Source: Deltaproteobacteria bacterium (GTDB lineage: Bacteria > Myxococcota > JACRCW01). Taken from it: a stretch of 64,000 nt of DNA. Location: positions 1-64,000 of the forward strand of contig JACRCW010000039.1 in NCBI GenBank assembly GCA_016218805.1, given 5' to 3'. Below are positions 52,024 through 60,381 of the stretch, in pieces. Positions within the stretch are counted from its first letter, which is position 1. Each line of letters starts with the position of its first letter. Both the position numbers and the translations under genes were made by a program. A model generated the notes under the pieces. The model searched no databases and was not told the origin of the DNA. It saw only the letters and a list, made by a program, of their open reading frames with translations.

Positions 52024-54691
52024 CCCGCCCGCCAGGCGCGCACGGCAGCGGGGATTCGGACTGGTCCTCACCATCGCAGTGGGTGCGGCGGTATTGGCGG
52101 CCGGCGCGGCAGCGTTCTCCGTCATGCGCACGGAGGTGCAGGCATCCAACGCGGAGTTGGCCAGCACGCGGGCCTATGCGCACATGATGGCTGGCTTGGC
52201 GCACGCCGCGGCGGCCCTCAACGCCAACCAGGCCACCGCCGAATCACAGCTGAAGGCGGCCATGGCGGGGTCGGCGGCATCACTTGGGTCGCTCGCGCTC
52301 AAACCCTTCAACGCTTCGTCCCCGGACCTCTCTGGCAAGGTTGCGTTCGACGACGGCGACTACTCCGTGTACGTCGCGGACGATCCCGCCGACCGAGACG
52401 GCGACGTGACGCTGGACTCCAACAAGCGCTTCGTATTGCGCGTGGTTGGCCGCCACCGCGGCTCCGAGTCTGCCGGGGAGTTTGAGGTCAACCTCCCGTT
52501 CCTGGCCAACCTCCCGGGCGCGTTTGTTGGCTGTTTCGCAGGGAACACCTCCGGTGTGAAGTGGGTCTCTGAGCAGGGACCGCTGGCGGGCCTCGCCCGC
52601 TTCCGCATTGACGGATACACAACCCTGCCCTCCAACAAGGGCCAGCACGCCATTGTGCTCAACCGGGACTTCCAGCGCATGAACGGGCTGGCGCAGTGCA
52701 TTGACGGCACGGATTCGCCTCCCTGCCCCACCAACCGCAACCCGCGGCTGTTCTACCCGCCCTCCACGACGGCTGACCAGGACCCCCGGCGCTTTGCGTC
52801 CGCCGGCGTGGGCGGCGTGGGCACCGCCCATCCGTACGACCAGGTTCTCATCGGGTATCGCGGCGGCCCCACGGCCACGGACAACTACGAGGCCCAGTGG
52901 GCGGCTCAGAAGGACGACGAGGCCCGCAAGGGCATCTACGCGTGCGACAACCACGCCACGGACACCACCAGCCCCCCGCACAAGGACGCGGCGTATAACT
53001 GCAGCATGGGTGCGGCGCTCAACGGCGCGCCCAACTGGGCGGACAACAACGCCAACCACAGCGGGTTGTCCTGGAACGTCATCCAGTCCGTGGTCCGGCA
53101 CTGCCGTGGCAATGGTCGCTATGGCATTGGCAGCCACTACCTGCAGGTGCGCTGTGATACCGGGTACAAGTACCTGGAGAACGTGGCAGCGTGTCTGATT
53201 CTCCCGCCGGAGCTGCGCACGTACGTCCAGAAGAACGCCACGCTGGGCGGCACTCCGCCTGCGGCGTGGGGGCCCGACGGCGTGGTGGGCGGAACGGACA
53301 ACTACCGCGAGGATGACGGGGCCCCGAACACCGCCGTGGGTACCAACCTCGCCGGGTGCCTGTCCGGCACCACCACCTGCAACCAGGAGGGTGACTTCCG
53401 GCTGGACTTTGGCGAATGCAACGATGCGTGTGTGATTGGCACTTGGACGGGGAGCGATTCCAACACCTACCCGCTCAGCGCGTGCATCAATCTGGATTCC
53501 GCCGGCCAGCACACGTACGGCTTCGCGTCGGGGACCAACAACTCAGCCACGTGTTCGCCGCCCGCCACCGGTTCGGCCCATGACGACCACGTCACCGCGT
53601 CCGGCCACACCACCGGCTGGTGCGTGTACAATGAGGTGGGCTCCAACAACTTCCTGATGCGGCTGGACCTCACGGACCAGGGACCGCTGGGCACGTGCGA
53701 CACCAACTGCCTGCAGCGCGTGGCGGAGCAGACCACCGGAGGCGGATGTACCGTGCCCACCAACGCGGGGATGCCTGCCCCCGGCGACGTTGACGCGAAC
53801 GAACGCTGCGTGGCGGACGGTCTGACGCCAGGCACGGGTTACTCCAATCCGCGCAACCTGGTGCAGTTCTCCGGGTGGACCGGGCGCAAGAACTGGGACT
53901 CCAATGGCGACGGCACGGACGACGCGCGCTCATTCGCCTTGTTCTCCAAGCCCGCCACGTGGCTGCAACACCCCAACCACCGCCTGAACTGGCTTCCGTC
54001 AAACTCCACCAACGTCTGGACCGGCAGCAGCTTCGCAGACTATTGCGATCCTACCAGCGGCGCGCAGACGGAGATGGTCAATCTGCTGGACTCCCTGTCC
54101 ACGTCGGCGGCCACGGTCTTTGATGATGGCACCAACACCAACGGCGCGGTCACGTCCGGAACCACGCGCTACGTGGGCCTGTCCGCCGGCAAATCCAAGG
54201 ACGGCGCGGACCACACCGCGGACTGCCACTTCACGGACACCGTGGACGAATACGGCCGCGCTGATCCCTGGATGGACCCCACACAATGCAAGCCGTACGT
54301 GGTGCAGACAGCCAGCGGTCTCAACATCAACGCGGGCGGGAAGATCTGCGGCTGCGGGCTGCTGCTGGTGAAGGGAAGCGGCGGGTCGGGCAGCATCGCC
54401 CTGAGCGGCCAGCTGCTCTGGTACGGGCTCATTGTGGTCTACTCCAGCGCCGCCAACCTGACGCTCAACCACAACAGTTCGGGCACCAGCCCGTATCCGT
54501 CCAGCTTCTACCTGGAGGGCGGTTTCCTGGGCGTGGGCAGCGGCACCTCCACCAACCTCAACATGTCCACCAAGCTCAACAGCCTGACTGCCGGAATGTC
54601 CAACCACATCCGTTACAACCCGGTGGCCATCTCCGAAGCGCTTTCCAAGACGCAGACCTCGTCACGGAAATCCTTCCGCGTCCTGTACTGA
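51992..54691 (+). CDS. Very large PilX-like pseudopilin (about 899 residues)
   Basis: I place the start at the GTG at 51992 because a perfect AGGAGG (51980-51985) lies 6 bases upstream; an ATG at 51968 is in frame. It overlaps the PilW-like gene by 32 bases. The leader RRARQRG is followed by FGLVLTIAVGAAVLAAGAAAF, a pilin-like helix lacking the +5 Glu, as in PilX/GspK-type proteins. Typical PilX proteins have about 150-200 residues. Here an extra about 650 residues follow, Cys- and Asn-rich, possibly disulfide-stabilised (CIDGTDSPPC; ACDNHATDTT; HCRGNGRYGIGSHYLQVRC). The C-terminus is a Gly/Ser-rich beta region (GSGGSGSIALSGQLLWYGLIVV). No PilY1 is present nearby; this protein may serve as the tip adhesin. 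Confidence 0.8.
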   Translation: MWPFPMRTHSDPPARRARQRGFGLVLTIAVGAAVLAAGAAAFSVMRTEVQASNAELASTRAYAHMMAGLAHAAAALNANQATAESQLKAAMAGSAASLGSLALKPFNASSPDLSGKVAFDDGDYSVYVADDPADRDGDVTLDSNKRFVLRVVGRHRGSESAGEFEVNLPFLANLPGAFVGCFAGNTSGVKWVSEQGPLAGLARFRIDGYTTLPSNKGQHAIVLNRDFQRMNGLAQCIDGTDSPPCPTNRNPRLFYPPSTTADQDPRRFASAGVGGVGTAHPYDQVLIGYRGGPTATDNYEAQWAAQKDDEARKGIYACDNHATDTTSPPHKDAAYNCSMGAALNGAPNWADNNANHSGLSWNVIQSVVRHCRGNGRYGIGSHYLQVRCDTGYKYLENVAACLILPPELRTYVQKNATLGGTPPAAWGPDGVVGGTDNYREDDGAPNTAVGTNLAGCLSGTTTCNQEGDFRLDFGECNDACVIGTWTGSDSNTYPLSACINLDSAGQHTYGFASGTNNSATCSPPATGSAHDDHVTASGHTTGWCVYNEVGSNNFLMRLDLTDQGPLGTCDTNCLQRVAEQTTGGGCTVPTNAGMPAPGDVDANERCVADGLTPGTGYSNPRNLVQFSGWTGRKNWDSNGDGTDDARSFALFSKPATWLQHPNHRLNWLPSNSTNVWTGSSFADYCDPTSGAQTEMVNLLDSLSTSAATVFDDGTNTNGAVTSGTTRYVGLSAGKSKDGADHTADCHFTDTVDEYGRADPWMDPTQCKPYVVQTASGLNINAGGKICGCGLLLVKGSGGSGSIALSGQLLWYGLIVVYSSAANLTLNHNSSGTSPYPSSFYLEGGFLGVGSGTSTNLNMSTKLNSLTAGMSNHIRYNPVAISEALSKTQTSSRKSFRVLY

Positions 54692-54699
54692 GTCCGCGC

Positions 54700-57057
54700 G
54701 TGCGTTTCCGGCCTTCCCCCTGGGCCCTGGTGGTCCCGGCCGGCGTGCTGCTGTTCCACGCCGACGTGCTGACCGGCCAGCGCGCCTTCTTCTTCCGGGA
54801 CACCTTCATGGCCAATGAGCCGCAGCGCCGCTTCCTTGCGGACGCGCTGCGGGACGGGCGCCTGCCGCTATGGAACCCGCTCGCCTTTGCCGGCGTGCCC
54901 TTCCTGGGGGACCCCAGCACCGCCACACTGTACCCGCTCAACGCGCCCTATGCCGTCCTGGACTTTGACGCCTATTTCCAGGTTTTCATTGTCCTGCATT
55001 TCTTCCTGGCCGCGGTGGGAACCTACCGTTTGGGACGCACCTTGGGACTGCGCGCACCCGCCGCCGCCGTGGCCTCCGCGTCGTTCGCGTTCTCCACGCC
55101 CCTCATCCAGCTCTCCGGAAACATCATGTATCTGGGCGTCGCGTGGATGCCGTTCTACCTACGGTCACTGGCGCTCGCTGCGGCGCATCCGCGTGCACGC
55201 GTGCAGGCCGCGTGGGCCGCCGTGTTCCTCGCTTTGCAGGTGCTTGCCGGTGATGCGCAAGGCGCGCACTTGGCCACCTTGCTGGGCCTGCCCTGGGCGA
55301 CGGCGGCCGCATGGCGGCGGCGGCGCGTGCAAGCCGCGCTGCTGACCTGGGCCGTCAGCGCGCTGCTGGCCGCTGTGCTCGCCGCCGGCGTCCTGCTCCC
55401 CGCCCTGGAGTTCATGGCGCTGTCCGAACGCCGGGGTGGCCTCCCGCTGGAGGACGCGCAGACCTGGGCGTTGCACCCGCTGCGCCTGATCGAGCTCGCA
55501 TGGCCCCATCTTTTCGGTGGTCACCCTGACTTCGAATCCACGACCTGGTGGGGGCGGTGGCTGCACAACAGCCAGGACGGGAGCCCATGGACCACCACCG
55601 TCTCATGCGGCGTGGTGACGCTGGTGCTTGCCGCATTTGGCGCGGGCGGACCCCGGCCGCGCTGCCGCGCCCTTCCAGCCATCCTGGCCGTCCTCCTGCT
55701 GTTGTTGGGCATGGGCGCCCGCACCCCGGTGTTCCGGCTGTTCCACGACTTCGTGCCGTTGGCCGGCAGCTTTCGCTACCCGGAGAAGTACGCCGTGCAC
55801 GCGCTGTTCTTCCTGGCGCTGGCGGCCGGGCTGGGCGCGGACCGCGCGCGGGCCAACCCGCGTGCCCTGACCGGACCCGCCGTGGCGGCGTTGGTCGTGG
55901 CTGCCCTGGCCGCGGCGGCGGCGGTGCTCGGGTTCGACCGGGCCACCGAGTGGTTCTCGTCCTTGCGGCCGGAGGAGGTGGCGCCCTACTTCGATGCGGA
56001 GTCCGCCGCCGCGCACCTGGTCCACGTCGCCGGAGGCACGCTGGCGGCGTGCGGGCTGCTGTTGCTCTGGCCCCTCGCGTCGCCGCGCGTGCGCGTCGGC
56101 CCGGCCGTGTTGCTGATCATCGTCTGCGCGGACGCCGCCGCCACCGCCCGCGCGGTGACCTACACGTGCGACCCGGCGCTGTATGCGCCGCTTGCTGACG
56201 ACAACCCGTTCCTCAGGGCACTGCGGGGGGAACCCGGCGGGGCGTTCCGCCTCCACCGCGAGCCCATTCTCTTCCGCGAGGCCGTGGCAGACGTGGGCAA
56301 GGGTGCCCTGTCCGAGCGCGTCCGCCGCATGGAGCGGGCGACCCTGTTGGCCAACACCGGGTGGAACCAAGGCGTCTCCTACGGCGTGGCGTTTGGCGCA
56401 GCGCGTCCCGCAGACATCGCCCAACTCGGTGCAAGCGGATTGGCCAAGCTGTTCCCCCGGCTGGGCGTGCGCTGGCTCATCGTGGACGCGGGCGACCAGC
56501 GCTTCCGCGCACCGCCGTGGGAGCCGGTGGTTGTCGATGACCGCCGCACTGCGGTCCTGGTGCGCGACCCGCGCGCGCTGCCGCGGGCGCGGTTCGTCCC
56601 AGAAGCCACGGAGGTGGGGACCGATGCCCTGCGCGAGGAACTGCTGGCCTCCGACCCGACGGACGCGGCGCGGCGTGTTCTGCTTTCGTCGGACCTGCCG
56701 CACTGCGCGCCGCTTCCCGGCCCACCCGACGCCTGCCCGGCGAACGCACCCGACGCGCGCATCGTGTCGGACGAACCGGAGCGTGTCCGCGTATGGGCAC
56801 GGTCGGACGTGGCGGGGTGGCTATTCCTGGCTGACGCGAACTACCCCGGCTGGGAGGCCACCGTTGACGGGCGCCCGGTTGACATCCTGCAGGCCGACCT
56901 GCTGTTCCGCGCCGTTGCATTGGCCCCCGGTGCGCACGACGTGGAGTTTGCGTTCCGCCCGCGCCCGGCGCGCGTGGGGTTGGCCCTGTCCGCCGCGGCG
57001 TGGACCGCGGTGGCCACCGCACTGTGGCGGCACGCCCGGCGCCGGAGTGTCCGTTGA
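54700..57057 (+). CDS. YfhO-family polytopic membrane protein
   Basis: The protein is about 785 residues, starting at the GTG 8 bases after the pilin stop. It has roughly 12-13 hydrophobic helices through residue 470, then a soluble domain and one last helix near the C-terminus (LALSAAAWTAVATALWRH). YfhO features: FRDTFMANEPQRRFLADALRDGRLPLWNPLAFAGVPF (an RD-x(n)-PLWNP-like lead), SGNIMYLGVAWMPFYL, VPLAGSFRYPEKYA, and the C-terminal WLFLADANYPGWEATVDGRPV. YfhO proteins are related to GT-C glycosyltransferases and have been linked to envelope polymer glycosylation in Firmicutes. Position in the pilin operon suggests pilin or surface glycosylation, which is inference only. Confidence 0.88.
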   Translation: MRFRPSPWALVVPAGVLLFHADVLTGQRAFFFRDTFMANEPQRRFLADALRDGRLPLWNPLAFAGVPFLGDPSTATLYPLNAPYAVLDFDAYFQVFIVLHFFLAAVGTYRLGRTLGLRAPAAAVASASFAFSTPLIQLSGNIMYLGVAWMPFYLRSLALAAAHPRARVQAAWAAVFLALQVLAGDAQGAHLATLLGLPWATAAAWRRRRVQAALLTWAVSALLAAVLAAGVLLPALEFMALSERRGGLPLEDAQTWALHPLRLIELAWPHLFGGHPDFESTTWWGRWLHNSQDGSPWTTTVSCGVVTLVLAAFGAGGPRPRCRALPAILAVLLLLLGMGARTPVFRLFHDFVPLAGSFRYPEKYAVHALFFLALAAGLGADRARANPRALTGPAVAALVVAALAAAAAVLGFDRATEWFSSLRPEEVAPYFDAESAAAHLVHVAGGTLAACGLLLLWPLASPRVRVGPAVLLIIVCADAAATARAVTYTCDPALYAPLADDNPFLRALRGEPGGAFRLHREPILFREAVADVGKGALSERVRRMERATLLANTGWNQGVSYGVAFGAARPADIAQLGASGLAKLFPRLGVRWLIVDAGDQRFRAPPWEPVVVDDRRTAVLVRDPRALPRARFVPEATEVGTDALREELLASDPTDAARRVLLSSDLPHCAPLPGPPDACPANAPDARIVSDEPERVRVWARSDVAGWLFLADANYPGWEATVDGRPVDILQADLLFRAVALAPGAHDVEFAFRPRPARVGLALSAAAWTAVATALWRHARRRSVR

Positions 57058-57116
57058 CCCCGTTGTCCACCCACCGCAGCCCGCGGCCTGCGGCGCCGAA
57101 ACCCGAGGAGGAACCC

Positions 57117-57908
57117 GTGCCGCCTACCGAAACCGTCACGCTGGCCGGCACCCTCCCGCCCCTGGAGACGCCCACGCGCGAGTCCCTCCTCGCCGAAGCG
57201 GAGGCGCTGGGCGAGAGCTTTGCGAAGGTGACCGCGCACACGGCGGACCTCTGCGCCGACGCGGAGGTTGCCCTGGGCGCGCTGGCGGACCTGGGCGACC
57301 TGGAGGAGCGCGGGTACGCCGTCAGCCTTGGCCTGCTGCACCGCATCAGCATGCTGGGGGAAGAACTGATCCCCGCCTCGGCGGGATGCATGGAGCCGCC
57401 CGGTGACAACGCGCCGGAGACCATCAAGGCCCAGGCCGTGCAGCAACGCCTTCTCGCCATCATCGGGGATATCGCCGTTATCTTGGAGGCAGCGAGTGTG
57501 CCGGGGGAGGCGTTCTCGCTGGAAGCGAACTCCGCCCCCGGTCTCAACGTGGTGATGATGCGGATGCAGGAGATGCTGGCGGCCGCGACGGCCTCGCCGG
57601 CACGGGAGCCGGACAAGACGCGCCTTGATGACCTGATGACAGAGGCGCGCCAGTTGATGGACGCACAGGATGCGAGGTGGCGGCGGGCGCGTCTGAGGTC
57701 TACGGACCACTTCAGTGGCGGACTGCAAGTGGAGAGGCTGAAGCGGATGCTCCTGGACGCCCTCCTGCACCTTTCGGCACAAGGGTTGGCCGCCAATCCG
57801 GGCGACCCGCTCAGGGAGCAGACCTACAGGCTTGACGGGATCCACGGGCGGCGCCCGAGCGTGGTGGGTGACCCCGCTGCGGAGCGCCGGAGGGACATAC
57901 TGCTATGA
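57117..57908 (+). CDS. Helical cytoplasmic protein of unknown function
   Basis: The protein is about 263 residues from the GTG at 57117, chosen because GAGGAGG lies about 5 bases upstream. A longer frame would begin at a TTG overlapping the YfhO stop. There is no signal peptide or membrane helix. It is Leu/Ala/Glu-rich and helical (ESLLAEAEALGESFAKVTAHTADLCADAEVALGALADLGDLEE; TRLDDLMTEARQLMDAQD). Its stop overlaps the start of the region-4-like regulator by 4 bases (ATGA), so the two proteins may act together, for instance as regulator and partner. No family recognised. Confidence 0.7.
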   Translation: MPPTETVTLAGTLPPLETPTRESLLAEAEALGESFAKVTAHTADLCADAEVALGALADLGDLEERGYAVSLGLLHRISMLGEELIPASAGCMEPPGDNAPETIKAQAVQQRLLAIIGDIAVILEAASVPGEAFSLEANSAPGLNVVMMRMQEMLAAATASPAREPDKTRLDDLMTEARQLMDAQDARWRRARLRSTDHFSGGLQVERLKRMLLDALLHLSAQGLAANPGDPLREQTYRLDGIHGRRPSVVGDPAAERRRDILL

Positions 57909-58381
57909 CCGCACGGCACCGGCGCACGCGCGCGCGCGGGGACCAAGGAAGTTGGACCCAATCGATCCCGAGCCAGCCCTCCGCGTGCCCGCCACCCGAG
58001 CCGATTCGCGGCGCCACGCCCTTTGAGTTCTACCTGCGAAGTGTCGCGGCCATCTTGAGGGTCACGGACGCCGCCTCCCTTGGGGCGCTGGGACCATTGC
58101 TGGCGGATTTCCTCCGGCAACGGCCAGATGTTGAGCAGCGCGTGTTTGACGCGCGCTTCCGCCTTGCGGACACGCAGGACTCCGCGGCGGCGCGGCTGGG
58201 AATGCACCGGATCACAGTGCGGCGGATTGAGGACCGCCTCAAGGCCGGTTTCCAGCGCTACCTGCTCCGGCGCCGAGCCGGGGAGGCGGTACAGCCCCCG
58301 CCGCGTGGCGCACGCCCGGCCATCCCAATAGGTCTGCAAGGCCGCGGCGTCCTTCACATGGGCAAGGAGGAAACAACATGA
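57905..58381 (+). CDS. Sigma-70 region-4-like DNA-binding protein lacking region 2
   Basis: The 158-residue protein has an N-terminal 35-residue Arg/Pro-rich lead, then helical sequence. The C-terminal segment RVFDARFRLADTQDSAAARLGMHRITVRRIEDRLKAGFQRYL has the spacing of sigma-factor region 4 helix-turn-helices. In particular, a middle glycine (RLGMHRITVRRIEDR) takes the turn. Region 2 is absent, so it cannot contact the -10 element alone. It may work as an anti- or co-sigma protein, or as a stand-alone regulator. It overlaps both neighbours by 4 bases and is thus coupled to the unknown protein gene before it and the lipoprotein gene after it. Confidence 0.7.
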   Translation: MTARHRRTRARGDQGSWTQSIPSQPSACPPPEPIRGATPFEFYLRSVAAILRVTDAASLGALGPLLADFLRQRPDVEQRVFDARFRLADTQDSAAARLGMHRITVRRIEDRLKAGFQRYLLRRRAGEAVQPPPRGARPAIPIGLQGRGVLHMGKEETT

Positions 58382-59952
58382 GGCGAGGTTGCCTTTGGGT
58401 CTGGCTGCTGTTGGGTTTGGTGGCGTGCCAGTGTGACCGCACGCCGGGTGGCAATGATCGCGTGGACGCAGGCATGGACGCGGGGCGCGCCGGGAGCGCC
58501 GACGCGTCTGCCACGGGGCTGGACGCCGGAGGGAACGGCGGCCAGGACGCAGCAGCGACAGTCACGGACGCCGGGAGCGATGGCGGGGCGGACGCGTCGG
58601 TGCCGGACGCAGCAGGACCGGTGGACGCGGCGATCCCCCCCGACGGGTCTACGCCGGACGCCACCGTGGGCAACCGGGCACCCGTCCCCAGCGGGGACGC
58701 CGTGTCCACGCGGCTGAGCGCGCCGGTCACCGTGGATGTGCTGGCCAATGACCAGGATCCGGACGGTGACGCGTTGACCCTGGCTGCGGTGGATGCCGCT
58801 GCCCACGGCGCCACGGCCATGGCCGCAGGGCAGGTCACGTATGCGCCCGTTGGGGGGTACTTCGGCGCGGACACCTTCACGTACACCGTCCGGGACGGGC
58901 TGGGACTCACCGCGCAGGGCATTGTGACCGTCACCATCCTGCCCGGTCCGCAGGCGGCGGCGGTCAACGGCGACGGAGACATCATCGGGTTCGGAGAAGA
59001 CGGCGTCGCCGCTGTGCTGGTTTCCCGGTCGGCCGCGGGGCTGGCCGCGCGGCTGTCAACGCCGCGGTGGTCACCGGACGGTACCCGCCTGGCATTTGGT
59101 GATGGCACGCACGCCTGGACTGCCATGGCGGATGGCGCCAACCCCACCAGGATGGACACGCCCATTGACGGCGCCACGGATTTCCAAGGCGGACTCAGGC
59201 GCCTTGACTGGTCCCCCGATGGGCAGTGGCTCGCCCTCGTCGGTCTGGAGTTGTCCACGGACAACGACGCCCTGTTCGTGACCCGCGTGGACGGCACCAC
59301 GCCGTACACTCTGGTGGACCTGTCGGAGGACGGTGCCGCGTGGCTGCCGGACTCCTCCGGGCTGGTCTACACGCTGCGCAGCGGCGTGGTGCGCACGGTA
59401 TGGCAGCACACGTTGGGCGTGGGGAATGTGCATCTGTTTGGCGGTTGGGTGCAGTCCCTGTCCGGCACCTCCCGGCTGGTGTTCCAAGAGCGCAACCCCA
59501 CCACCGGCACACCGTACGACCTGGACCTGTGGCTGGTGACGCTGGGTTCTGCGGACCCGCCGCAACGCTTGGTGCCAGCCAACAGCCTGGCTGTGATGCA
59601 GCGGGAGGACCATGTGGCATGGTCTCCCCTCGGGGACGCTGTTGCCGCGCGGGCCAGCGTGCCGGGGCCCAATGACACCGTGATGGAAACGCGCGTCACT
59701 TTGCTTCCACCCGACGGAGGCGCGGCAACACTCCTTGCCCAGACAGCCGTAGCGGACAGCACCTTTCCCACGTGCTTGGCATGGACGCCGGAAGCCGCGC
59801 CCCGTTTGACCTGGGTGGTGGTGAGTCAGCCGCCGGATGGCATGCCCGCGGTAGTTCTGCGCCAGGCGGATGGCTCCACCACGGCGGCCCCGGTGCCGTC
59901 CCTGGCGGCGTTGGCGCCGGATTGCCTGCACTGGCGTGACCGCTTCCAATGA
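58378..59952 (+). CDS. Lipoprotein with cadherin-like domain and TolB-like beta-propeller
   Basis: The 524-residue protein starts at the ATG overlapping the previous stop (ATGA). Signal and lipobox: WLLLGLVAC. A long Asp-Ala-Gly linker (about 25-95: DAGMDAGRAGSADASATG) precedes a cadherin-like/Big-type domain (about 100-180: VTVDVLANDQDPDGDALTLAAVD; YFGADTFTYTVRDGLGLTAQG). The C-terminal 340 residues form a TolB-like propeller (RWSPDGTRLAFGDG, LDWSPDGQWLALVG, HVAWSPLGDAVAARA). It is the final gene of the sigma/pilin block and is probably surface-exposed. The last about 430 bases before the next gene hold no gene. Confidence 0.86.
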   Translation: MRRGCLWVWLLLGLVACQCDRTPGGNDRVDAGMDAGRAGSADASATGLDAGGNGGQDAAATVTDAGSDGGADASVPDAAGPVDAAIPPDGSTPDATVGNRAPVPSGDAVSTRLSAPVTVDVLANDQDPDGDALTLAAVDAAAHGATAMAAGQVTYAPVGGYFGADTFTYTVRDGLGLTAQGIVTVTILPGPQAAAVNGDGDIIGFGEDGVAAVLVSRSAAGLAARLSTPRWSPDGTRLAFGDGTHAWTAMADGANPTRMDTPIDGATDFQGGLRRLDWSPDGQWLALVGLELSTDNDALFVTRVDGTTPYTLVDLSEDGAAWLPDSSGLVYTLRSGVVRTVWQHTLGVGNVHLFGGWVQSLSGTSRLVFQERNPTTGTPYDLDLWLVTLGSADPPQRLVPANSLAVMQREDHVAWSPLGDAVAARASVPGPNDTVMETRVTLLPPDGGAATLLAQTAVADSTFPTCLAWTPEAAPRLTWVVVSQPPDGMPAVVLRQADGSTTAAPVPSLAALAPDCLHWRDRFQ

Positions 59953-60381
59953 AGGCGCCACGCACCGCCCGGTGGTCGCGCCCCACACGGTCAACTCGCC
60001 GCCGAAAGATCCCCTGGGGTCTCGTCGTCACGCGATACCAGCTACCCCATCGGCAAAGCCCGCAACCGGGCACCTGAACGGTTACGTTCTGTGAAGCAAC
60101 GCCGCCCGGGTCTGTTGACGTCGTGATGCGCTTCGACGTTGGCGATGCGGCTTCGAACTTGCCCACACGGACAGGGGTTTCGTCTCAGGACCTGTCGGAT
60201 GCGTCGATACGCCCGTACACTTGGTGTGGGTTTGTTCCGTCACCGGCCGCCGGCAGCGAGCCAAGCCACAAACTGAAGTCGGAGCGGACGCGTGGCCTCC
60301 TCGGGTCGGGTGATGGCATTCCATTCTACCCGCCCCCCGGCCGCGGGCCGGAAGCGCAAAGCCGGTGACTTCCGCCGCTGG
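59953..60381. other. Intergenic stretch without a recognisable gene
   Basis: About 430 bases, somewhat lower in G+C than the coding regions, with no convincing frame on either strand. The only structure noted is the GC-rich hairpin at 60337-60351 near its right end. It separates the end of the pilin/sigma block from the convergent pseudo-receiver gene. Confidence 0.6.
60337..60351 (-). terminator. Short GC hairpin downstream of the pseudo-receiver gene
   Basis: CCGGCC-GCG-GGCCGG (60337-60351) is a perfect 6-bp stem with a 3-base loop, 31 bases beyond the stop at 60382 on the minus strand. No T-run follows, so it is at best a weak terminator or a stabiliser. Confidence 0.4.
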
